NCBI GenBank assembly: GCA_019242065.1
Contig: JAFAWJ010000058.1
Coordinates: forward strand, 1-15,456
Source: Chloroflexota bacterium
GTDB lineage: Bacteria > Chloroflexota > UBA6077 > CF-72
Direction of reading: 5' to 3'
Length of the DNA stretch: 15,456 nt
Part shown: piece after piece, positions 1 to 7,602 of the stretch
How positions within the stretch are numbered: the first letter of the stretch is position 1
Layout of the letters: each line of letters begins with the position of its first letter
Translations under genes and position numbers: made by a program
Notes under the pieces: model-generated
The model's input: only the letters and a program-made list of their open reading frames with translations
Database searches by the model: none
Told to the model about the DNA's origin: nothing

Positions 1-841
1 GAATTTCGAGCTCGTCCACGATGGCAAACACCACGCCACCTTTAGCGGTGCCATCCAACTTGGCAAGGATCAAGCCGTCGAGGCCCGTCGCCTCTTTGAA
101 GGCGCGGCCCTGCACGATCGCGTTCTGCCCGGTTGAAGCATCCAGCACCAGGAGCGTGCGTACGTGCGAGACGTTCTGTCGATCCAGCACGCGCCGAATT
201 TTGCGCAGCTCCTCCATGAGGTTGACCTTGGTGTGCAGCCGCCCAGCAGTGTCGACGATGAGCAGGTCGACGCCGCGCGAGCGGGCCGCCGAGACCGCAT
301 CGAAGACCACGGAGCCTGGGTCTGAGCCCGGGTTCTGCGCTACCACGGGCACGCCGACGCGGTCACCCCACAGCTTGAGCTGGTCGATGGCGGCGGCACG
401 AAACGTGTCGCCGGCGGCGAGCATGACGTGGCGGCCCTGGCGCTTCCAGTAGTCGGCCAGCTTGGCGATGCTGGTGGTCTTGCCGACGCCATTGACGCCG
501 ACGATGAGGACCACGCCAAGCTCGCCGTTGGGGGCCAGCAGGTCGCCCGGGTCTTTCGGCGCCACCTCCTCCAGGCTGAGCACCAGCTCGTCCTGCAGGA
601 CACGGTAGAGGTCTTTCGAGGTGCTGGCGTTGCCCAGCTCGACCTCGTTGCGCATGATCTCCATGAGCTGATCGGCGGTCTGCACGCCGACGTCGGCCTG
701 CAGCAGCAACTCTTCGAGCTCGTCCCACAGGTCGTCGTCGATGGGGCGCGGGTGTTCGAAGACGGAGGCGATGCGCGCGAAAATGCCCTCGCGCGACTTC
801 TCGACAGACTTGTCGAGTTTGAAAAATCGACTGAGGATCAT
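1..841 (-). CDS. ftsY: Signal recognition particle receptor FtsY (C-terminus cut by window edge)
   Basis: SRP-receptor GTPase that docks SRP-ribosome complexes at the membrane for co-translational insertion of membrane proteins. The visible 280 residues give a short N-terminal segment starting MILSRFFKLDKS, an N domain (about 20-95) and most of the G domain. G1 GVNGVGKT is at 115-122, the DTFRAAA motif at 145-151, G3 DTAGR at 197-201 and G4 AKLD at 260-263, followed by GTAKGG. The last part of the G domain lies beyond base 1. There is no long acidic A domain, so membrane contact probably relies on the basic, hydrophobic N-terminal helix; this is inference from the family. The start is ATG at 841, with a G-run at 847-851 five bases upstream; the ATG at 845 is in another frame. 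The gene is 34 bases behind smc and is very likely in the same transcript. Identification is secure. Confidence 0.97.
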   Translation of the reverse strand, partial: MILSRFFKLDKSVEKSREGIFARIASVFEHPRPIDDDLWDELEELLLQADVGVQTADQLMEIMRNEVELGNASTSKDLYRVLQDELVLSLEEVAPKDPGDLLAPNGELGVVLIVGVNGVGKTTSIAKLADYWKRQGRHVMLAAGDTFRAAAIDQLKLWGDRVGVPVVAQNPGSDPGSVVFDAVSAARSRGVDLLIVDTAGRLHTKVNLMEELRKIRRVLDRQNVSHVRTLLVLDASTGQNAIVQGRAFKEATGLDGLILAKLDGTAKGGVVFAIVDELEI

Positions 842-875
842 GCATTCCCCCAGCGGGGACCCAGGGTGGTGGCGC

Positions 876-3800
876 TCACGGTGTGGACTCGATCAGAGAG
901 TGTTCGTCGGCCACGGGTTCCGCACCGTCGTCAGAGCGGTCAGCGGAGCGTGCAGCGGAGCTTAAAACCGAGCCCGGACGGACGGAGAAGACGTGCGAGA
1001 CACCCGCGGCATCCATGCTGACGCCGTACATCGCGTCGGCTTTGTCCATCGTCGCCCGGTTGTGCGTGACGACGATAAATTGTATCCGTCGCGACAGCTC
1101 GGCCAGCAGATTGGCGAAGCGCTGCACGTTGGCTTCGTCGAGCGCGGCGTCGACTTCGTCGAGCACGCAGAACGGGGTCGGATTGATCTTCATCAGTCCG
1201 AACAACAACGACACCACGGTGAGCGCGCGCTCGCCACCGCTCAGCGACAACAGACCCTGCAGCTTTTTGCCGGGCGGACGGGCGACGATGTCGATGCCCG
1301 TGCGCAGCAGGTCGTCCGGCTCGGTCAGGACCAGGCGCGCCTCGCCGCCGCCGAAAAGCTGGCCAAAACACTCCTGAAACGCGGCCTGGATCGCGCCGAA
1401 GGTCTCCGAAAAGCGTTCGCGCATGTGGCCTTCGAGCTCGACGGCGGCCTGTTCCAGCTCGGCCATGGCGGAGCGCAGGTCGGCTGACTGCTGCTCGAGA
1501 AAGGCGTGGCGTTCGCTCATCTCGCGATACTCGGCGACCACGGATTCCGCGACGCCGCCGGCTCCGCGCAGCTCGCGCTGGAGCGTGGCAATCCGACGCC
1601 GCGCGGCGTCGACGTCCAGCGCCTCGTGTGGCTCGACCTCGCCGACGTCGAGGGCGAGCCGCAGCTGTTCGGCCCACATCACGTCGCCCGACAGCTCAGA
1701 TTCGAGCTCGGCGGTTTCGTCGATCTCGGTCTTGAGACGCTCCAGGTCGTCGAGCGCGCGCTGCGCCACCACGTGGCGGGCTTCACGCTGCTCCTGCGCG
1801 GCGCGTTCGGCGGCGCGCAGGACGGCCACCTGCTGTTCGGCGGACTGTCGCTCGCCGAGCAGGTCGGCGCGGCGCTGCTCGGCAGACTGCAGCTCCAGGT
1901 CGGCCGGCTCGAGCTCGCGCTGGAGTGCCTCCAGGTCGCGCGCCAGGTCAGATTCGCGAGCCTGCAGATCGGTCTGCTGGAGGTCGAGCTGCTGCATGCG
2001 CGCGACCGCGGCATCGCGTAGCGCGAGGCTCGATTCGATCTCGGAACGGATGCGCGTGTGCAGGGCTTCGCGCGCGGCGCGTTCGGCCTCGCGGCGGCCG
2101 GCGGCGGCTTCCAGCGCCGCCACCTCGGTGCGCACCAGGCCGACGCGTTCGGTGGAGAGCGCCACGCGCTCCTCGGCCTGCCGCACCGCGTCGCCCAGCG
2201 TCGCATGTCGGGCGCGCGCCTCGGCCAGCTCCTCCTCGACGGCACGCGCCTGCGTTGCGGTGCGTTCGCGCTCGTCGCCACGCTGTTCGGCGCTGCGCGC
2301 GGCGCGCTCGTGAGCAACTCGCAGCTCCTCTGCTTCGGAGCGCGCGGCGCGCTCCGCGCGGCGCAGCTCCGTCAGCCGCGCATCGATCTCGCCCAGGGCC
2401 AGTCGGGCGCCGCGCTCGCTCGCTTCGGCGTCGTCCAGGGCATCCCGCGCCGCCTGCACCTCGGCCAGAGCGGAGCGGCGCTCGGTCTCGGATGCGTCCA
2501 GGTCGGCCTCCAGCTCGCGGACCTGACGCGACCAGTCCGCCAGTGTCGACTGACCCTGGTCGGCGACTACGTCCATGGGTCGGGGTCCTTCCCCAGTCAG
2601 TAACAGGCCATCCAGCGACAGAACGGCCCATGCCGGCGCGTCCGTCGGCAGACGCGTCGCGAGCCGATGGTGCGCTTCGCGCGCGGCGGCATCGTCAGCC
2701 AGGACCACGATGCGGCGCACGTAGCCGGCCAGCAACAGGTCGATAGGACGGATGCGCGCCGCCAGCTCACCTGCGAGGCCGACCACAGGCAGTCCCGCGA
2801 GGGCGGTCTGCCAATCGGTCGGCAGATCACTGTCGTCAGACCGATCGAGGTCGGCGGCGCCCAGCGCTTGCAGGGCGCCGTGCAGGCGATCGGCTTGCTG
2901 GCTCGCCACCCGCAATCGCTCGCGTGCCGACTCCAGCCGTGCGGCCGTGGCGCTGCGCGCGTCGGCGGCCGAGGTAAGCCGCGCACGTGTCTGCTCGACG
3001 GCCAGCTCCTGGTCGCCGCGCTCCTGGTCCAGGCTGGCCAGCTGTTGCTCGAGCGTTGCCAGTCGGCTGGCACGGTCCGTCTGGCGGGCCTGGTCGACGG
3101 CCAGGTTGGCCTGGAGCGCCGTCACGTGCTGAGTCGTTCGCGCCAGGCGGCCTTCCGCGTCGCGGATCGCCGCGTCCGTGCGTTCGAGCTGGGACTGTTG
3201 GGCGCTGCGGTCGGACTGGGCGGCTTCGAGCGCGCCCGCTTCGACGCCAAGCTGAGATCGGAGCTCGGCCAGCCGATCGGCTTCCGAGGGCGACGCGAGA
3301 CCTGTTTCTGAGGTCTCCAGGGACGCGGCCTGTTCGTCGGCGGCCAGACGCTCGAGCGCGCCGCGCAGCCGCTCGACGTCGATTTCGGCCGTGGAGCGCT
3401 GATCACCCATGGCCGCCAGGCGCTCGCGCACCACGGCCAGACCGCGTTCGGCGACGCGCAACTGCTCACGGAACGCCTCCGCCCGCGGGCGCAGCTCGGA
3501 AAAGCGGACTTCGAGCTGCGCGAGCCGTTCGTCGATGGCCCGCAGGGTCTGCTCACCGCCCAGGCTCTCGACTTCGGCCTGCTGGGCCCGCGCGGCCGCT
3601 GCCTGCGAGTCGGCCTCCGCCTGGCGTTGCTCGGCCCGCGCCCTGGACAGCCGCCACCGAAATGTGCGCAGCAACAAGGTGCGTAGCTCGGTGCGGAAGT
3701 GCTCGGCGCGTTCGGACCGCTCCGCCTGCGTTTTAAGGCGTCGCACGTGGGGCGTGAGCTCGGCCAGGATGTCCTGGACACGCACCAGGTTGGCCTGCGT

Positions 3801-4349
3801 TGCGGCCAGCTTCGAGCGGGTCTCGGTCAGACGCAGCTGGTGGCGACGGACGTCGGCCACGTTTTCGAAGACCACGCGCCGCTCGTCGGGGCGCTGCAGG
3901 ATGAGCTCGTCGATCGAGCCCTGACCGACGATGGCGTAGCTATCCGGACTGAGCCCGGCGTGCAGCAAGAGCTGGGTGATGTCCTTCAGGCGGACGCGTG
4001 CGCCGTTGACCAGGTACTCGCTTTCGCCCGAGCGATACAGCCGGCGGGTGACCCTGACCTCGTCGTACTCGATGGGCAGGCTGGCGTCGGCGTTGTCGAG
4101 CACCAGCGAGACCTCGGCCATCCCCAGCGGCTGACGACTGGCCGAGCCGGCAAAAATGACCTCTTCAGACTTGCGGGCGCGCACGGCCTTGGCCGACTGT
4201 TCGCCAAGCACCCACAGCAGCGCGTCGGACACGTTGGACTTGCCGCTGCCATTGGGCCCGACGATGACGACGATGCCCGGCTGCAGCTCGGTGGTCACCC
4301 GCGTTGCGAAGGACTTGAAGCCGACCAGGTCGAGGCGGCGCAGATACAC
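876..4349 (-). CDS. smc: Chromosome segregation ATPase SMC
   Basis: Structural-maintenance-of-chromosomes ATPase, which dimerises and works with ScpA/ScpB to organise and segregate the nucleoid. The 1157 residues show an N-terminal ABC half-domain (start MYLRRLDLVGFKSF, Walker A GPNGSGKS at 31-38), a long Glu/Arg/Ala-rich coiled coil (about 170-500), a hinge-like block (about 515-592), a second coiled coil (about 600-975) and a C-terminal ABC half-domain. The ABC signature LSGGE is at 1036-1040, Walker B CVLDEVDAALDE at 1061-1072, and the switch histidine in VVTHNR near 1095. The start is GTG at 4349, with a GAGGG ribosome-binding site at 4361-4365 inside the end of rnc, which stops 4 bases upstream. 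The hinge looks unusually small: only one hinge-like half is recognisable. The C-terminal tail after about 1125 is Ser/Asp-rich and probably disordered. Confidence 0.97.
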   Translation of the reverse strand: MYLRRLDLVGFKSFATRVTTELQPGIVVIVGPNGSGKSNVSDALLWVLGEQSAKAVRARKSEEVIFAGSASRQPLGMAEVSLVLDNADASLPIEYDEVRVTRRLYRSGESEYLVNGARVRLKDITQLLLHAGLSPDSYAIVGQGSIDELILQRPDERRVVFENVADVRRHQLRLTETRSKLAATQANLVRVQDILAELTPHVRRLKTQAERSERAEHFRTELRTLLLRTFRWRLSRARAEQRQAEADSQAAAARAQQAEVESLGGEQTLRAIDERLAQLEVRFSELRPRAEAFREQLRVAERGLAVVRERLAAMGDQRSTAEIDVERLRGALERLAADEQAASLETSETGLASPSEADRLAELRSQLGVEAGALEAAQSDRSAQQSQLERTDAAIRDAEGRLARTTQHVTALQANLAVDQARQTDRASRLATLEQQLASLDQERGDQELAVEQTRARLTSAADARSATAARLESARERLRVASQQADRLHGALQALGAADLDRSDDSDLPTDWQTALAGLPVVGLAGELAARIRPIDLLLAGYVRRIVVLADDAAAREAHHRLATRLPTDAPAWAVLSLDGLLLTGEGPRPMDVVADQGQSTLADWSRQVRELEADLDASETERRSALAEVQAARDALDDAEASERGARLALGEIDARLTELRRAERAARSEAEELRVAHERAARSAEQRGDERERTATQARAVEEELAEARARHATLGDAVRQAEERVALSTERVGLVRTEVAALEAAAGRREAERAAREALHTRIRSEIESSLALRDAAVARMQQLDLQQTDLQARESDLARDLEALQRELEPADLELQSAEQRRADLLGERQSAEQQVAVLRAAERAAQEQREARHVVAQRALDDLERLKTEIDETAELESELSGDVMWAEQLRLALDVGEVEPHEALDVDAARRRIATLQRELRGAGGVAESVVAEYREMSERHAFLEQQSADLRSAMAELEQAAVELEGHMRERFSETFGAIQAAFQECFGQLFGGGEARLVLTEPDDLLRTGIDIVARPPGKKLQGLLSLSGGERALTVVSLLFGLMKINPTPFCVLDEVDAALDEANVQRFANLLAELSRRIQFIVVTHNRATMDKADAMYGVSMDAAGVSHVFSVRPGSVLSSAARSADRSDDGAEPVADEHSLIESTP

Positions 4350-4353
4350 GTGA

Positions 4354-5130
4354 CTAGGATCCCTCGTTCAAGTCGTCCGGATCGTCGTCGGTCAGCCCGG
4401 CGAGCTCGTCGGTCGGCTCCTCGTAATTGTCGCGCACGTCGAGCAACTGCAGCGCGGCGTGCGCCGCCGACTGCTGGGCGGCACGCTTCGAGTGACCGGT
4501 GCCCCTGGCGTTCACGTCGGGTCCGGCGCGGACCTCGACCACGAACACAGGCGCATGCCCCGGCCCCGAATGGTCCACCAGGTTGTAGATGGGCGTCGTC
4601 TCGAAGCGCGCCTGGGTGACCTGCTGCAGCCTGGACTTGGCGTCCACCACCCGCTGCGGGCTGAAGCCGGCCTGAAGCTCGCTCTCGATCAGCGGCAGCA
4701 AGACCGCCTGCGCGCCGTCCAGTCCCCCGTCGAGGTAGACCGCGCCGACGAGCGCCTCGAACCCGCGCGAGAGCAGCGCTGGCCGGTCGCGTCCACCGCC
4801 GCGCGCTTCACCTCGACCCAGCATGAGGTACGGCCCGAGGCCCAGTTGCCGGGCCCAACGCGCCAGCGTCGACTGGCGGACGAGCCACGCGCGTAAGACG
4901 GTCAGCTCACCTTCCGGCGAGTCCGGGCGCAGGACGTACAGTCGGTGTGCGACGACGATGCCGAGCACCGCGTCGCCGAGGAACTCCAGGCGTTCGTTGG
5001 ACTCCAGGCCGCGACCAGGTCGCTCATTGACATACGAGGTGTGCACCAGCGCCGACTGCAGCAGCAAAGGATCGTGAAAGGTATAGCCGAGCGTGTTGGA
5101 CAGAGTCTCGGCCACTGATGAGGTCACCAC
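4354..5130 (-). CDS. rnc: Ribonuclease III
   Basis: Double-strand-specific endoribonuclease for rRNA and mRNA processing; 258 residues against about 225-250 in the family. The RNase III domain carries the signature NERLEFLGDAVLG (about 45-57), with the expected Glu, Glu and Asp. A second signature, LLSRGFEALVGAVYLD (about 120-135), keeps the catalytic Glu of FEAL. The Asp normally three residues before that Glu (Asp114 in E. coli) reads Arg here. A dsRNA-binding domain follows (about 163-232), ending in GHSKRAAQQSAAHAAL. The last 25 residues form an acidic tail. The start is GTG at 5130; a second in-frame GTG at 5127 is equally possible, and no strong Shine-Dalgarno is visible. The gene sits 4 bases before smc and 31 bases after the LuxR-type gene, the common rnc-smc-ftsY order. 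Confidence 0.95.
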   Translation of the reverse strand: MVTSSVAETLSNTLGYTFHDPLLLQSALVHTSYVNERPGRGLESNERLEFLGDAVLGIVVAHRLYVLRPDSPEGELTVLRAWLVRQSTLARWARQLGLGPYLMLGRGEARGGGRDRPALLSRGFEALVGAVYLDGGLDGAQAVLLPLIESELQAGFSPQRVVDAKSRLQQVTQARFETTPIYNLVDHSGPGHAPVFVVEVRAGPDVNARGTGHSKRAAQQSAAHAALQLLDVRDNYEEPTDELAGLTDDDPDDLNEGS

Positions 5131-5145
5131 GTGCTCACGGATGAG

Positions 5146-5151
5146 AGGATA
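5146..5151 (-). promoter_or_regulatory. Possible internal -10 element for rnc-smc-ftsY
   Basis: On the minus strand, TATCCT fits the TANNNT -10 pattern and lies 15 bases before the rnc GTG, between the regulator's stop and rnc. No convincing -35 element is seen. It would let rnc-smc-ftsY be transcribed apart from the upstream regulator. Weak evidence. Confidence 0.25.
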
Positions 5152-5161
5152 GTCGCGGCGG

Positions 5162-7585
5162 TCACGCGTCGCGAATCGCGGACTTCCGCTGCGCGGTGAC
5201 CCACGTGGCGATCTGCGTGCGCGAATGAAAGCCTAGCTTGTTCAGGACGTGCTCCAGGTGGCTGGTCGCGGTACGCTCGGCAATGGTCAGCGTCTGGGCG
5301 ATCTCGCGATTGCTGAGACCTCGGGCGACCAGCTCGGCGACTTCGGTCTCTCGTGGCGTGAGTCGCGGACGAGCCTGGCGCGTCGGGACCGGCGCCAGGA
5401 GCGCGAGGGCCGCGTCGCAGGCCGCGTCCAGCGACCAGGGCGAAGCGCTGGTGTTGGCATGGTCGAGCGTCGGCAGTCGTTCGTCCAGCAGCCGACGTTC
5501 GAACGGGCTCAGCGGCGAGGCAATGTCGGCGCGGATACAGGTGGCCGTGGCCACGAACGGCCACGGATCGGCCTGACCGGAGCGGGCCGCGAACAGCGCC
5601 ACACGCTCGAGGCACTGCGCCACGCGGTGTGGGTTACCCAGGCGCCGTGACTCGCGGATGGTCTCGGAGAGCAGCTCCTGGGCGTGGACAAGCTCGCGAC
5701 GATCGAGTGCGATCAGTGCCAGGGCCAGCATGGGGCGGGTGACGAGGTACGCCTCGCCGGGCGTGCTGGCCCGAGCCAGCGCCGACTGCAGGGCGGCCGC
5801 CGCGGCCGCCTGGTCGCCCTCCAGCGCGCTGATTTCGCCTAGCGTCGCCAGCGCGTGCGAAGTCGGGGCAATGAAGTGGCGCGCCTCGGACAGCTTCAGC
5901 GCGTGGCTCGCGTACTCGCGAGCGGCGGCCAGGTTGCCGCGCAGCGATTCGGCATAGCCCAGGACGGCCGTGCTGTACGCGACGACGTAGGCCGCTCCGC
6001 CCCGTTCACTTGCCTCGCGGGCCTCCTGGAGCATGGCCACCGCCGTCTCGAACTCGGTCTGGGCCGTGGCGGTGGTGCCACGCTCCAGTAACGACCAGGC
6101 CAGCTCGGCCGGATCGCCGACCTCGCGCCGCAGCGCCAGACTCTGGCGGCCGTACTCGGCCGCCGCGGCGTAGTCGGCCTGCAGGTAGGCCAGGAGCGCG
6201 AGGCAGTGCAAGGCGCGACCGCGCATCGTCGGGCTGCCGCCGGGCAGGTCGAGCGCCTCGCGCAGCGCCGCGCGACCTTCGCTGGCGAATCCGCGATACG
6301 CCAGCAACAGAAACAGATAGGCATTGAGCCGCAGGGCCGATTCGGTCTCGGCGCGATCCACGAACCAGGCGCGCGCGTTGCGAAAGTTGTCGAGATCGAG
6401 CTCGAGTCGGTCCTGCCAGTTGGCGCGTTGGCCGCCGAACACGCCAGTCTCGGCGCGCCGGGCGAAATCGCGGAAGAACGCGGCATGCCGCGCCTGAATG
6501 CCTTCGAGCTCGCCGCGCCGGGCCAGGCGGGCCTGGCCGTACTGACGCACGACCTCCTGCAGTCGATAGCGCACGCTGCCGTCACGCATCGTTTCGACGC
6601 TGACCAGCGACCGATCGACCAGACGGCCGAGCAGAGTTAGCGTGGTCAGCTCGGCGTTGGCGTCTGAGGCGATCGCTTCGGCGGCATCGCTCATGAAGCC
6701 GCCGGCGAAGACGGACAGGCGATCGAGCAGGGTTCGCTCGGCGGACGACAGCAAGCCGTAGCTCCAATCGATGGTCGCCTGCAGCGTCTGGTGGCGGGCC
6801 GGGGCGGTGCGGCTACCGTCGACCAGGAGCCGCAGGGCATCGTCCAATCGGCCGGCCAGTTCGGCGACGCCGAGCGCCGGGACGCGCGCGGCGGCCAGCT
6901 CGAGGGCGAGGGGAATGCCCTCCAGCCGCTGACACACGCGCGCGACTGCCGCCGCCACGTCGTCGGTGAGCACGAAGCCCGCGGTGGCGGAGGCGCGATC
7001 GACGAACAGCCGCACCCCGGCGTATTCGAGCAGCCGTCTGGCGGGCAGGTCCGCGGACGCGGCGCCAGGAACCGGCAATGCACTGACGCGCCAGGTCCAT
7101 TCCCCGGCAATGCGCAGCGGTTGGCGGCTGGTGGCCAGCAACTGCAGGTGTGGGCACGCGCGCAGCAGCGTGTCGGCGAGGTGCGCGCACGCCTCGATCA
7201 GGTGCTCGCAATTGTCGAGCACCAGGAGCACGTGCCGCGGTCGCAGCGCATGCACCAGACTCTGCTCGAGCGGCACCTGGGCCTCGGCGCGAATGCCGAG
7301 TGGCGCGGCGATGGCGTGGGCCACCAGGCGCGGCTCGGCCAGGGAGGCCAGCTCGATCAGGTAGACACCGCCCTCGAACCGCGGGCGCAAGCTCGCCGCG
7401 ACTTCCAACGCGAGGCGGGTCTTGCCGACGCCGCCGGTGCCGGTCAGCGTCACCAGGCGTTGCTGGGTGAGCTTGTCGCGGATCTCCAGGAGGTCCGCGT
7501 CGCGGCCGACGAAACGGGTCAGCTGCAGCGGCAGGTTGTCGCTGGCTGGTGCGCGGGGCGGGGTCCGTGCAGAGGGTGGGCTCAC
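5162..7585 (-). CDS. STAND-ATPase transcriptional regulator with LuxR-type HTH
   Basis: Large LuxR-family regulator of 807 residues, built as an NTPase switch plus a protein-protein repeat region plus a DNA-binding domain. After a short Pro-rich leader comes the LPLQLTRFVGRDADL entry motif (about 18-32). Walker A GTGGVGKT is at 49-56, Walker B HVLLVLDN at 118-125, the sensor-like LLATSR at 149-154 and GIPLALELAAAR at 223-234. The winged-helix region (about 265-360) is followed by Ala-rich TPR-like helices (about 370-720). The C-terminal 69 residues contain the LuxR HTH, with LTPRETEVAELVARGLSNRE followed by IAQTL. No kinase, cyclase or receiver domain is fused. The ligand and targets cannot be read from sequence. 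The start is GTG at 7585, chosen because it precedes the family entry motif and no upstream in-frame alternative looks family-like. The next gene, rnc, begins 31 bases after its stop. Confidence 0.92.
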   Translation of the reverse strand: MSPPSARTPPRAPASDNLPLQLTRFVGRDADLLEIRDKLTQQRLVTLTGTGGVGKTRLALEVAASLRPRFEGGVYLIELASLAEPRLVAHAIAAPLGIRAEAQVPLEQSLVHALRPRHVLLVLDNCEHLIEACAHLADTLLRACPHLQLLATSRQPLRIAGEWTWRVSALPVPGAASADLPARRLLEYAGVRLFVDRASATAGFVLTDDVAAAVARVCQRLEGIPLALELAAARVPALGVAELAGRLDDALRLLVDGSRTAPARHQTLQATIDWSYGLLSSAERTLLDRLSVFAGGFMSDAAEAIASDANAELTTLTLLGRLVDRSLVSVETMRDGSVRYRLQEVVRQYGQARLARRGELEGIQARHAAFFRDFARRAETGVFGGQRANWQDRLELDLDNFRNARAWFVDRAETESALRLNAYLFLLLAYRGFASEGRAALREALDLPGGSPTMRGRALHCLALLAYLQADYAAAAEYGRQSLALRREVGDPAELAWSLLERGTTATAQTEFETAVAMLQEAREASERGGAAYVVAYSTAVLGYAESLRGNLAAAREYASHALKLSEARHFIAPTSHALATLGEISALEGDQAAAAAALQSALARASTPGEAYLVTRPMLALALIALDRRELVHAQELLSETIRESRRLGNPHRVAQCLERVALFAARSGQADPWPFVATATCIRADIASPLSPFERRLLDERLPTLDHANTSASPWSLDAACDAALALLAPVPTRQARPRLTPRETEVAELVARGLSNREIAQTLTIAERTATSHLEHVLNKLGFHSRTQIATWVTAQRKSAIRDA

Positions 7586-7602
7586 GTAGAGTAGATAGCG
7601 CG
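7586..7602. promoter_or_regulatory. 17-base divergent spacer between the LuxR-type regulator and mazG fusion
   Basis: Only 17 bases separate the two divergent start codons. Plus-strand TAGAGT (7587-7592) and TAGATA (7592-7597) are -10-like for the mazG fusion and would give a leader of 0 to 4 bases. Minus-strand TACTCT is -10-like but lies almost on the regulator's GTG. There is no room for ribosome-binding sites on both sides, so at least one gene is probably leaderless or transcribed from within its neighbour. Confidence 0.4.

Noticed and set aside
5545..5566. Perfect 8-bp inverted repeat CCGTGGCC/GGCCACGG inside the regulator gene
   Set aside because: It lies in the middle of coding sequence and is explained by ordinary GC-rich codons; nothing nearby suggests a terminator or site.
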